Part shown: in pieces, positions 24,223-32,439 of the stretch | Layout: every line of letters starts with the position of its first letter | Position numbering within the stretch: position 1 is the stretch's first letter | NCBI RefSeq assembly: GCF_002260525.1 | Contig: NZ_MRYI01000019.1 | Coordinates: forward strand, 62,001 to 126,000 | From: Hahella sp. CCB-MM4 | GTDB taxonomy: Bacteria > Pseudomonadota > Gammaproteobacteria > Pseudomonadales > Oleiphilaceae | Length of the DNA stretch: 64,000 nt | Direction: 5' to 3' | Position numbers and translations under genes: made by a program | Notes under the pieces: generated by a model | Database searches by the model: none | Told to the model about the DNA's origin: nothing | Seen by the model: only the letters and a program-made list of their open reading frames with translations

Positions 24223-24899
24223 GTGTTACCGGCCCTGACGATAAATACCCGCTTTCCTGGTGGGCCACGCGGATGGCCGTTTCAATGGCCGGAGGCAATG
24301 CCGTGCGGCTGACACCCAACACCTACCGGGAGCATCAGAAAGAACGTTTTCGAGGCATTATTATCGGAGGCGGAAGCGATATCGATCCTTCGTTGTACGG
24401 CGGTGAGGATAACGGTCTAAGTAAGATCGACAAAGCCCGGGATGATTTTGAAATTGAGATGATTGAGCATGCCCTGGACACCCACTTGCCGATCATGGGT
24501 ATTTGCCGGGGTGCGCAACTGATTAACGTTGTTCTGGGGGGCAACCTTCATCCTGACATCCGGCCAATACGGAATCGTACTTCCAACCGTAGAACGCCAT
24601 TTCCTATGAAAACTGCGATTTGCACGGATATCGGTAAAATCCACGCGTCCATAAAAACGGAGAGATGGCGCATTAACAGCTTGCACCATCAAGCGGTGGA
24701 CGAGTTGGGAAAAGGATTAAGAATTGTGGCCCGTGATCTCGATGATTTTGTGCAGGCAATAGAATCAGATGTGCATCCCTATCTCATCGGAGTTCAGTGG
24801 CACCCAGAATATTTGCAATATATTTCCAAGCAGCGCCGTCTGTTTCGCCGGTTAGTGGAAGAGGCTATGGGCTCCAGGGCAGAGGTGCTATATACCTGA
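24201..24899 (+). CDS. Class I glutamine amidotransferase-like hydrolase (peptidase C26)
   Basis: 232 residues. The nucleophile elbow GICRGAQLINVVLGG (about 99-113) supplies the catalytic Cys, and VQWHPEYLQ (about 198-206) the His/Glu pair, as in PuuD-like gamma-glutamyl-gamma-aminobutyrate hydrolases. The gene overlaps the amidoligase end, so the two are translated together. A role opposing or editing the ligase, by hydrolysing a gamma-glutamyl bond, is the natural hypothesis. Confidence 0.85.
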   Translation: MADRPDIGVTGPDDKYPLSWWATRMAVSMAGGNAVRLTPNTYREHQKERFRGIIIGGGSDIDPSLYGGEDNGLSKIDKARDDFEIEMIEHALDTHLPIMGICRGAQLINVVLGGNLHPDIRPIRNRTSNRRTPFPMKTAICTDIGKIHASIKTERWRINSLHHQAVDELGKGLRIVARDLDDFVQAIESDVHPYLIGVQWHPEYLQYISKQRRLFRRLVEEAMGSRAEVLYT

Positions 24900-24902
24900 G
24901 CC

Positions 24903-24936
24903 TTATTTCTGTCCACGCGTAATTTCTGTGCATGTG
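24903..24936. repeat. Two-copy 17-bp tandem repeat
   Basis: TTATTTCTGTCCACGCG (24903-24919) and TAATTTCTGTGCATGTG (24920-24936), 13 of 17 matching. It fills the short gap between the hydrolase stop and the YqaA start. Confidence 0.75.
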
Positions 24937-24948
24937 TAATATCGGAAC

Positions 24949-25386
24949 ATGATTGTGTTTGATTATTTGCTGATTTTTTCCAGCGCCTTTCTGGCGGCAA
25001 CGTTACTGCCTTTCTACTCAGAAGTGTTGGTTGTCGCCCAGTTGATGAAGGAACCCGAAGCCTGGTTCATGATTCTGTTGGTCGCTTCAATCGGCAACAC
25101 GCTGGGGGCTGCGGTAAACTGGCTTCTTGGGCGTTATCTGCTGCACTATCAGGATCGTAAATGGTTTCCGTTCAAAACCAATCAGCTGCAAAGGGCTCAG
25201 CAGTGGTTCCAGAAATATGGTGTCTGGTCATTGTTGATGGCCTGGGCGCCGGTGGGAGGAGATGCACTGACGTTCATTGCCGGCATCATGAAAGTCAGGT
25301 TCTGGATATTCTTTCTGTTGACGTTTACGGGTAAAGCCGTGCGCTATGCCGTAGTGATCTATTTTACCAATCTGACACTGTTCTAG
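24949..25386 (+). CDS. YqaA family membrane protein (DedA/SNARE-associated type)
   Basis: 145 residues, four to five membrane helices. The conserved half-helix region with ATLLPFYSEVLV (about 17-28) and the later WAPVGGDALTFIAGIMKV match YqaA proteins of the VTT/DedA superfamily. These are inner-membrane proteins tied to membrane homeostasis, mostly without an assigned substrate. It follows the amidoligase pair by 49 bp; whether it belongs to that unit is not clear. Confidence 0.8.
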   Translation: MIVFDYLLIFSSAFLAATLLPFYSEVLVVAQLMKEPEAWFMILLVASIGNTLGAAVNWLLGRYLLHYQDRKWFPFKTNQLQRAQQWFQKYGVWSLLMAWAPVGGDALTFIAGIMKVRFWIFFLLTFTGKAVRYAVVIYFTNLTLF

Positions 25387-25436
25387 TGCCTGCCCACACT
25401 CTGCGATCAGCTTTGCATGGGCAAGGTCTGTGTGTC

Positions 25437-26342
25437 CTAAGGCAGTTCCTGACCGGCAGATGCTTCGTAAATCTGGTACCAGTCTTCCCGGGACATTTGC
25501 AGTTTGGCTGAGGAGACGGCACTTTCAATTCGCTCCCACGAACCGCTGCCGATGATAGGCAGGATATTGGCGGGGTGTTTTAGAAGCCAGCTCAATGCCA
25601 CCTGGTCCAGGTGTGCTCCTCCAAGATTGTTACCCACTTCCTCCAGTGCCGTGCGGACATGAGACGCCCGGGTGGTGGTGTCACTGAACAGGCGACCGCC
25701 TGCCAGACTGGACCAGGCCATGGGGCAACGACCCAGCTGTTGAGCCTGGTCGAGGGTGCCGTCTGTCAGTGGCGGAAGATGCAGCACAGATACTTCCACC
25801 TGGTTCGTGACCAGGGGAAAAGCAAGTCGGGACTGCAGCAGATCAAACTGCCGCGGTGTGAAATTGGACACGCCAAAGTATTTCACTTTACCACTGGTAT
25901 TCAGTTCACTGAAGGCTTCAGCGACTTCATCTGCACACATTAACGGGTCAGGGCGGTGGATAAGCAGAACGTCCAGATAATCCGTGCTCATCTCCTTTAA
26001 GGAGTTTTCTGCAGACTGAATGATATGAGACTTGGTGGTGTTGTAGGATTTGGATTTATGCTGAGGACGCCGGTCAGACACCAGCTGTATTCCGCATTTA
26101 CTGACCAACTCAATTTTCTCTCTCAAATGAGGTGCCTGTTTCAGTGCCTGTCCAAACAGGGGCTCGCAGGCAAAGTCACCGTAAATGTCGGCATGGTCGT
26201 GTGTGGTTATGCCCAGGCTCAGACAGTCTTCGATGCGTTGCTGGATATCGGCCGCAGACATTTTCCATTCCGCCAGTCTCCACCAGCCGTAGATGAATCG
26301 GGAAAAAATCGGGCCGTTATGGCATACGGGAATTCTTTGCAT
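25437..26342 (-). CDS. Aldo/keto reductase, YdhF type
   Basis: About 301 residues with the AKR tetrad: Asp and Tyr in THDHADIYGDFACE (about 46-59), Lys in LVSKCGIQ and His in LLIHRPDPLM. The N-terminal hairpin is short as in YdhF-type oxidoreductases, which reduce aldehydes or ketones with NADPH. The ATG at 26342 is chosen over an in-frame TTG at 26348 because GGAAG lies 7 bases upstream. It is isolated, between YqaA (convergent) and a 450-bp gap. Confidence 0.83.
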   Translation of the reverse strand: MQRIPVCHNGPIFSRFIYGWWRLAEWKMSAADIQQRIEDCLSLGITTHDHADIYGDFACEPLFGQALKQAPHLREKIELVSKCGIQLVSDRRPQHKSKSYNTTKSHIIQSAENSLKEMSTDYLDVLLIHRPDPLMCADEVAEAFSELNTSGKVKYFGVSNFTPRQFDLLQSRLAFPLVTNQVEVSVLHLPPLTDGTLDQAQQLGRCPMAWSSLAGGRLFSDTTTRASHVRTALEEVGNNLGGAHLDQVALSWLLKHPANILPIIGSGSWERIESAVSSAKLQMSREDWYQIYEASAGQELP

Positions 26343-26788
26343 GATCAAGCTTCCATATCTGCAGGGTGAGCCTTAATTACCCGGAACTTCCAATACCCCG
26401 GCCTACACTTCGCAGGCTCAATATTTGATGTCTGTTCAAGGTCTTAGTTTAGCTCTAATACAGCTTAAAGCGCTGAAACATCCTGAGCTTCAAATAACCT
26501 GAAGCTCAAAACCAGCATAAAGCTTCAAACGGCCTAGGCCTCAAACGATAATAGACGTAAAAGTCCGGGACTAACTTATGAATAAGTATAACCACTTAGC
26601 GAGAACCTTGGGTGAATTTCTCATGTAACAAAGTCTTTCAGGCAAGTGGACTAAGCTCTTGCTGTGTATCTCCGGACCGAAAGATCCGTTTGAAAAAACT
26701 GAATTGAATTTATCCGTAAATACTCTAATCTTTTTTGTCCTTTTAAAGTGATCGGCCACTCAGGCTGACGAACTCTTTTGGTATTTTA
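26343..26788. other. Divergent intergenic region with degenerate array
   Basis: 446 bp between the aldo/keto reductase and the efflux pump. It contains a diverged tandem array of about five 16-18 bp units at roughly 26461-26550, in which AGCTTCAAA-like cores recur (TGAGCTTCAAATAACC, TGAAGCTCAAAACC, TAAAGCTTCAAACGGCC, TAGGCCTCAAACG). AGCTT/AAGCT inversions alternate, so stems could form. No gene is visible; both promoters must lie here. Confidence 0.55.
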
Positions 26789-28015
26789 ATGTCTGTAGCT
26801 CCCCCTCTTTCTTCCAGTAGCAAAACAGTATCCACTGCCAAGCTAACTTTTATGTTGGCCTCGGCTGTGGCGATAGGTCCTTTTGCCATTGATACCTACC
26901 TGCCGGCTTTTCCCAGTATCGCTGAAGGAATAGGTATTGATATTCATGAAGTCTCCCTGACAATCAGTGTATACATTTTTTTCATGGCCATAGGCCAATT
27001 GCTTGGTGGACCGGTATCAGACCGTTATGGCCGGAGACTGGCAATGATGGTCGGGTTGATCATCTTTATTGTATCGAGCCTGATGCTGGCAATGAGTCAT
27101 TCACTCGCATCGTTATTGTTCTGGCGTGCCCTCCAAGCCTTTGGGGGAGGTTGGACATCCGTATCGATACCCGCCATTGTGAGGGACCGATGCAAAGGCA
27201 AAGAGGCCGCGAAGCTGTTTTCCATGATCGGGTTGATCATGATTATCGCCCCGGCGATTGCTCCCACTGTGGGCAGCACTATTCTGGCGTTTTCGGGATG
27301 GCGTAGTATTTTTATTTTCCTCGCTCTATATGGCGCAATCGTCGCCGTTAGTCTTTGGTTTGGCTTGTTTTCGAAAGTTCCACCCAGTCGACCCAAACAC
27401 CAGGAACGACTTCTACGCAGCTACTGGAACGTCATACTGCAGCCTATGGCTGTCAGGTTTATTGTGATCCAGGCGATGGCATTCAGCGTCATGCTGACCT
27501 TCCTGACCCATGCATCCTTTATTTATCAGGAATGGTTCGGTTTATCGGCTTATGCCTTTTCCCTGTTGTTTGCCGGCAATATTGTGATCATGGCGGTGAT
27601 GAATATTGCGGGGCGAAAACTATTGGCTGTTTTTGAGCCGGTGCAGGTGGTTAAATTTGGCGTGTCTGCACAGGTGCTGGCAGTATCGATGCTGGTGGTG
27701 TCAGCCCTCTGGCTGCCCAGTCTCTATCTTTTTGCACCGGCACTGATGCTGGCTGTGGGCTCTCTTGGGGCCGTGGCACCCAATATCCAGGCCAGTTATA
27801 TGCATTTCTTCGAGCACAACAGTGGCACGGCTTCGGCTCTGTTGGGGGCGATTCCCATGATACTCACCGGCCTCATTAGCGGGCTGTCCACGCTGTTGTC
27901 AGACGGCACCCTCAATCCTATAGTACTGCTTATGTTGGTCTGCACGATTACCGGGCTGGTGCTGGTTTGGAGAGCCCCTGTTTTCTATCGAAAAGAGCTG
28001 GCCAAAGAGTCTTGA
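26789..28015 (+). CDS. Bcr/CflA family multidrug efflux MFS transporter
   Basis: 408 residues with 12 predicted membrane helices and the MFS motif A GPVSDRYGRRLAMMVG between helices 2 and 3. The opening segment GPFAIDTYLPAFPSIAE is typical of the Bcr/CflA drug-resistance subfamily (12-TMS proton antiporters). Substrates are expected to be drugs or small hydrophobic molecules but are not assignable. It precedes an SDR gene by 52 bp, perhaps in one operon. Confidence 0.87.
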   Translation: MSVAPPLSSSSKTVSTAKLTFMLASAVAIGPFAIDTYLPAFPSIAEGIGIDIHEVSLTISVYIFFMAIGQLLGGPVSDRYGRRLAMMVGLIIFIVSSLMLAMSHSLASLLFWRALQAFGGGWTSVSIPAIVRDRCKGKEAAKLFSMIGLIMIIAPAIAPTVGSTILAFSGWRSIFIFLALYGAIVAVSLWFGLFSKVPPSRPKHQERLLRSYWNVILQPMAVRFIVIQAMAFSVMLTFLTHASFIYQEWFGLSAYAFSLLFAGNIVIMAVMNIAGRKLLAVFEPVQVVKFGVSAQVLAVSMLVVSALWLPSLYLFAPALMLAVGSLGAVAPNIQASYMHFFEHNSGTASALLGAIPMILTGLISGLSTLLSDGTLNPIVLLMLVCTITGLVLVWRAPVFYRKELAKES

Positions 28016-28067
28016 GGCCCACACACACTGGCCGATTTATCAAATTGTATTGTCAGGAGTCAGGGTT

Positions 28068-28859
28068 ATGGATATGGGGTTACAGGGCAAAACCGTGATG
28101 GTGGCGGCTGCCAGTTCAGGGCTGGGCCTGGCGATTGCACGCCAATGTGCCCGGGAAGGGGCTAACTTGTCGATCATGAGCCGGTCGCAGGAAAAAATTC
28201 ATGCAGCAGCAGAGAGTATCCGACAGGAAACCGGTGTGACTGTACTGGCACAAGCGGTGGATGCTCTGGACCCGGAAGGCATTCAGGTATGGTTCGACAA
28301 GACGGTAAGGGATCTCGGCACACCGGATGCCGTGTTGGTGAATGCCGGGGGACCACCTGCCGGACAGTTCGATGATTTTGATGATGTTGCCTGGCAGGCG
28401 GCTTTCGACCTGACGTTGATGAGCAGTGTACGAATGATTCGCTGTGCGCTGCCGCATATGCGTAAGGCGGGCAGGGGCAGTATTGTCGTGATTACCTCAT
28501 CGTCGGTGAAAGAGCCGATTGATATGTTGTTACTGTCCAATGTTATGCGTACCGGGGTGACCAGCCTGGTGAAAAGCCTCTCACGGCAGTACGCGGGAGA
28601 GGGCGTTCGACTGAATACCATTATCCCGGGTCGTATTGATACCCCCAGAGTTCAGGCGCTGGATATTACCGCTGCAGGCAAGAAAGGAATCTCCGTTGAG
28701 ACCCAGAAGACGGCTTCGGAAGGGGGAATACCTCTTGGTCGCTACGGAGACCCACAAGAATTTGCCCGGGCGGCCTGTTTTCTGCTCTCAGAGGCCTCCA
28801 GTTATATCACCGGTACGGCTCTGGTGGTGGACGGAGGATCGATGAAATCGTTATTTTAA
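28068..28859 (+). CDS. SDR family protein lacking the canonical catalytic motif
   Basis: About 263 residues with a Rossmann fold: the nucleotide loop is AAASSGLGLAIA (about 17-28) instead of the usual TGxxxGxG, and VLVNAGGPPAG replaces NNAG. The place where YxxxK should be reads PIDMLLLSNVMRTG (about 150-163), so the catalytic Tyr and Lys are absent. This fits the BKR-like SDR subgroup known for an imperfect tetrad. The C-terminal VVDGGSMKSLF is normal for the fold. AGGAG lies 8 bases before the ATG at 28068. Reductase activity is uncertain; a binding or regulatory role is possible. Confidence 0.83.
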   Translation: MDMGLQGKTVMVAAASSGLGLAIARQCAREGANLSIMSRSQEKIHAAAESIRQETGVTVLAQAVDALDPEGIQVWFDKTVRDLGTPDAVLVNAGGPPAGQFDDFDDVAWQAAFDLTLMSSVRMIRCALPHMRKAGRGSIVVITSSSVKEPIDMLLLSNVMRTGVTSLVKSLSRQYAGEGVRLNTIIPGRIDTPRVQALDITAAGKKGISVETQKTASEGGIPLGRYGDPQEFARAACFLLSEASSYITGTALVVDGGSMKSLF

Positions 28860-28953
28860 GCCAAGTTAAAGAATTGCGGTTACACTTAAACTTATAATGC
28901 AGCTCATTTGCAGACAGTGGCCCGGTATCTTATCTGTAAGTGACGGCAGCCTG

Positions 28954-29010
28954 CTGTACAAATAACTACTTGCTGTACGAATAACTACCTGCTGTACGAA
29001 TAACTATTAG
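28954..29010. repeat. Three-copy 19-bp tandem repeat
   Basis: CTGTACAAATAACTACTTG (28954-28972), CTGTACGAATAACTACCTG (28973-28991) and CTGTACGAATAACTATTAG (28992-29010). The array ends 12 bp before the GTG start of the histidine kinase, so it lies in its leader. Confidence 0.95.
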
Positions 29011-29022
29011 GTGCGAGTTTAG

Positions 29023-31671
29023 GTGATTAGAGCGATTGTGGCACTTTACCGGCATGGTAAAGAGGGGGCGGTTGTCCACGCCCATCCTCTACGGGTGCTG
29101 GCCTGTCTGATTGTTCTGCTGATGCACTGCGCCATACTGGGCACCAGTGTGTCGGTTGGCTTGTGGTCTATCCTTCTGATTCATACCCTTCTGTATCCTC
29201 ATATTATTCATCTATTCACCCGCACCGAGCGGGATGAGCGTCGAAATATTCTGCTGGATAACTTTGCCTACGGCGCTTCAATTGCTATCTGGGGTTTTAA
29301 TCCGCTGGTAACCGTGGCCATGGTCAGCAGTGCCACGATGGCCAATTTCAGCGCCGGAGGTTTACGTCTGTTGTTCTCCGGCACCGTCGGCATGTTGCTG
29401 GGAATGGCGATGGTTGCTGCCACCTACGGCTTCTATTTCCGTGAAACTCTTTCCCTGTTTGCCACCATCCTGGCCTGTTCCGCGCTGTATATCTACATGC
29501 TGAGCCTGGGTGGGATGTTCTATAAAGTGAACCAGAAGCTGATACGGGTGAAAAACCGTCTTGCCAGGCAGAAGGAGACCCTGCAGGACATCAGTGAGCT
29601 GGCGCAGCGGGTGAATGCCCATCTGGAGCTGGACGACATCATGAAGCCCGTCCTGGCCACGCTCCGGCAGATGTATTCCTTTGAGCAGGTATACCTCACG
29701 TCTCTGAGTGATGATGGGCAATGTGTGTATATTGAACGCAGCTACGGATCATACGTCTCCCAGGACATTCTTGAAGAAGTGGTCGGTATGGGCTTCTCCA
29801 CCGAAGAACATGCCAGAAGCATATTTGTATGGCCGCTGTTGAAAGACCGGGAAGTCTATATTCCTAAAGCCATCCGTCCTGATCCGAATATTGCTCCTCC
29901 GATTGATATGGAGCTCTATGAACTCAAAGCGCCGATTTCTGTTGCCTATTTCCCTCTCCATGTGGAGAACAAGGTGATTGGCGGTTTTGCCATATTCAAC
30001 TATGACCAGCCCCTGGACCTGGATGACCTGGCCTTTCACACCATTGGCGAATATCTGGTTCAGGTTGGGACGGCGATCCGTAATGCACGTTTGCTTGAAC
30101 GGGAAAGAGTGGCTCGCGAGCAAGCGCTGCAGGCGCAATATGCCGCAGAGGAGTCAGAGAAAGCCAAGAGTCGTTTTCTCGCCAACATGAGTCATGAAAT
30201 TCGAACGCCCATGACAGCGATTCTGGGCTATGCCGAATCTCTGCTGGACCAGAACATCAGTCTCAAGGAGCGGCGTCAGTTTGCATCGACGATCATTCGC
30301 AGTGGCCGGCACCTGTTGACCATCATCAACGATATTCTGGATATATCCAAAATTGAAGCCGATCAGCTGGAAGTAGAGCGAATTGACATCAACATTGCCA
30401 ATCTGGTTGAGGAGTTAAGATCCCACCTGGGGATGCGGGCGAGTGAGAAAGGACTTACTTTTTCAATTACGCCGGTCTTTCCATTGCCGAAGATGTTTGT
30501 CTCGGACCCCACCCGTCTCAAGCAGATCTTGTTCAATCTCGGTTCCAATGCCATCAAGTTTACTCATCAAGGCAGGATTGATATTCGGATCGCATACGAT
30601 CAGGCCCGACATCTGCTGTCTTTCGCGATAGAGGACACTGGCATCGGTATGACGACCGAGGAACTGGATAAAGTATTTGAACCCTTTGTTCAGGCAGACT
30701 CCTCAACGACCCGGCAGTATGGCGGAACCGGTCTGGGTCTCCATATCTCACGGGAACTGGCAAAACTGCTGGGAGGAAAAATTATCGCCAGCAGTCGTAA
30801 AGGGCAGGGCAGTTGTTTTGTGCTGACGGTTGATCCGGGGCCGGCAATAGGAATGAAATGGCTCAAGAGCTATGAGGAGCTAGAGCAGGCAACAGAAACC
30901 ACATTGCTTGAAGCCGATCTCGTCATTCCTCAATTAAAAGGCAGGATTTTGTTAGCCGAGGACAACGAGGATAACCAGCAATTGATTTCCCGGTTGCTGA
31001 AGCAGGCGGGGCTGGAGGCCAAAATCGTCAGCAATGGCAGGGCGGCAATTGAGGCAGCAGAGCAAGAGAGTTTTGATCTGATATTACTGGATATTCAAAT
31101 GCCCGAAATGGGAGGTGAGGATACTGCAAGGCAGCTGGTGAAAATCCATACCCGTGTTCCGCTGATCGCCATTACGGCGAACGTCATGAAGCATCAGGTG
31201 AATGACTATCTGAAAGTTGGTTTTGATGACTACATCGCCAAGCCGATCAACCGCAGGCACTTCTATCAGGTGATCAGCGAACACTTACAGCCCAAGACCT
31301 ATGAAAAATCCTGCAGCATTCTGATTGTGGAGGATAACATCACCAATCAGATGCTCCTCAAGCGGCAAGTGGAAGGCGCTGCTGCCCATGCCGAGATCAA
31401 GGTGGCCGTGAATGGTCATGATGCGGTGGATATTGCCTCCAGATACCCCCAGGATCTCATCATCATGGATATTCAGATGCCTGGCATGGACGGTATGGAA
31501 GCGCTGAAACTATTGCGTAAGCAGGGATATACCAGGCCAATCTATATGCTTTCCGGCAATGCGGCTCCCTCGGATATACAGGCATCCCTGGAAGCCGGTG
31601 CCAATGGCCATTTGTGCAAGCCCGTATCGCGAGACGAACTGCGGCAGGTATTGTTCCGCCACTTAGGGTAG
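29023..31671 (+). CDS. Hybrid sensor histidine kinase with two receiver domains
   Basis: 882 residues from a GTG start. About six membrane helices cover residues 20-170, a GAF-like domain 190-360, then the HisKA box FLANMSHEIRTPMTAILGY with the phospho-accepting His at 391 and an HATPase domain with N, G1 and G2 boxes to about 610. Two receiver domains follow: the first with LLAEDNEDN and Asp690 in LILLDIQMP, the second with LIVEDNITN and Asp816 in LIIMDIQMP. No HPt domain or DNA-binding output is present, so a separate phosphotransfer partner is needed. The signal is unknown. Its stop lies in an 8-bp repeat. Confidence 0.9.
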   Translation: MIRAIVALYRHGKEGAVVHAHPLRVLACLIVLLMHCAILGTSVSVGLWSILLIHTLLYPHIIHLFTRTERDERRNILLDNFAYGASIAIWGFNPLVTVAMVSSATMANFSAGGLRLLFSGTVGMLLGMAMVAATYGFYFRETLSLFATILACSALYIYMLSLGGMFYKVNQKLIRVKNRLARQKETLQDISELAQRVNAHLELDDIMKPVLATLRQMYSFEQVYLTSLSDDGQCVYIERSYGSYVSQDILEEVVGMGFSTEEHARSIFVWPLLKDREVYIPKAIRPDPNIAPPIDMELYELKAPISVAYFPLHVENKVIGGFAIFNYDQPLDLDDLAFHTIGEYLVQVGTAIRNARLLERERVAREQALQAQYAAEESEKAKSRFLANMSHEIRTPMTAILGYAESLLDQNISLKERRQFASTIIRSGRHLLTIINDILDISKIEADQLEVERIDINIANLVEELRSHLGMRASEKGLTFSITPVFPLPKMFVSDPTRLKQILFNLGSNAIKFTHQGRIDIRIAYDQARHLLSFAIEDTGIGMTTEELDKVFEPFVQADSSTTRQYGGTGLGLHISRELAKLLGGKIIASSRKGQGSCFVLTVDPGPAIGMKWLKSYEELEQATETTLLEADLVIPQLKGRILLAEDNEDNQQLISRLLKQAGLEAKIVSNGRAAIEAAEQESFDLILLDIQMPEMGGEDTARQLVKIHTRVPLIAITANVMKHQVNDYLKVGFDDYIAKPINRRHFYQVISEHLQPKTYEKSCSILIVEDNITNQMLLKRQVEGAAAHAEIKVAVNGHDAVDIASRYPQDLIIMDIQMPGMDGMEALKLLRKQGYTRPIYMLSGNAAPSDIQASLEAGANGHLCKPVSRDELRQVLFRHLG

Positions 31672-31697
31672 TGGGGTAGTAGGATAGTAGGCTAGGT
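31666..31697. repeat. Four-copy 8-bp repeat at the kinase stop codon
   Basis: GGGTAGTG (31666-31673), GGGTAGTA (31674-31681), GGATAGTA (31682-31689) and GGCTAGGT (31690-31697). The kinase stop TAG is within the first copy and further stop codons follow in the other frames. It fills the gap to the convergent upp gene. Confidence 0.75.
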
Positions 31698-31702
31698 CCG
31701 GG

Positions 31703-32359
31703 TTACTTGGTCCCGTAGATACGGTCTCCTGCGTCACCTACGCCGGGTCTGATATAAGCATGATCGTCCAGATGATTGTCGATGACACCAGCAAAAACCG
31801 GGACATCAGGATGCTCCTCCCGGAACAGGGCCAAACCTTCCGGCGCGGCAAACAGACACAGGAAGCGGATTTCACGCGCCCCCATTTCCTTGATCTTATG
31901 CACGGCAGCGGTGGCTGAATGTCCTGTGGCCAGCATGGGATCAACACAGATCACCGTGCGCTGATCCAGATCCGGTGGCATCTTCACGTAATACTCTATT
32001 GGCATCTTTGTCTGCGGATCACGATAGAGCCCGATATGTCCGACCCGGGCCGAGGGGGAGAGCTTGAGCACCCCTTCCGCCATGCCGTTGCCGGCTCGCA
32101 TGATGGTGACCACGCACATTTTTTTTCCTTTCAGGACCGGGCTTTGTGTTTTTTCCAGCGGCGTTTCAACCTCGATCAGTTCGGTTTCCAGATCACGGGT
32201 TGCCTCGTAGCCAATGAGAATGCCGAGCTCTTCCACCAGCATTCTGAATTCCCGCGTTGGAGTGTGCTTGTCGCGAAGGCTGGTCAGTTTATGTTGCACA
32301 AAGGGATGGTTGACCTGGTAAACACCAGTAAATTTTTCCACCAGGGAAGTCAGCGTCAT
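31703..32359 (-). CDS. Uracil phosphoribosyltransferase of the URC operon
   Basis: 218 residues. The PRPP-binding loop is VICVDPMLATGHSATAAVHKIKE (quoted by position, about 138-160), with the UPRT-specific C-terminal GVGDAGDRIYGTK and the conserved MRAGNGMAEG. It converts uracil plus PRPP to UMP, the entry step of the URC uracil-degrading pathway. It is the third gene of the minus-strand operon URC1-URC4-upp; the fission yeast counterpart is urg2. It is clearly different from the second UPRT at 35718-36356, which has GGSLNST in the loop. AAGAGAG precedes the ATG. Confidence 0.9.
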   Translation of the reverse strand: MTLTSLVEKFTGVYQVNHPFVQHKLTSLRDKHTPTREFRMLVEELGILIGYEATRDLETELIEVETPLEKTQSPVLKGKKMCVVTIMRAGNGMAEGVLKLSPSARVGHIGLYRDPQTKMPIEYYVKMPPDLDQRTVICVDPMLATGHSATAAVHKIKEMGAREIRFLCLFAAPEGLALFREEHPDVPVFAGVIDNHLDDHAYIRPGVGDAGDRIYGTK

Positions 32360-32439
32360 ATCCGTGCTCTCTTATCGGTCAAAGGTAATGAACCACATCG
32401 AGGTGGTCTGGTTCTCTTCTATCGTTCATTTTTGTCCGG

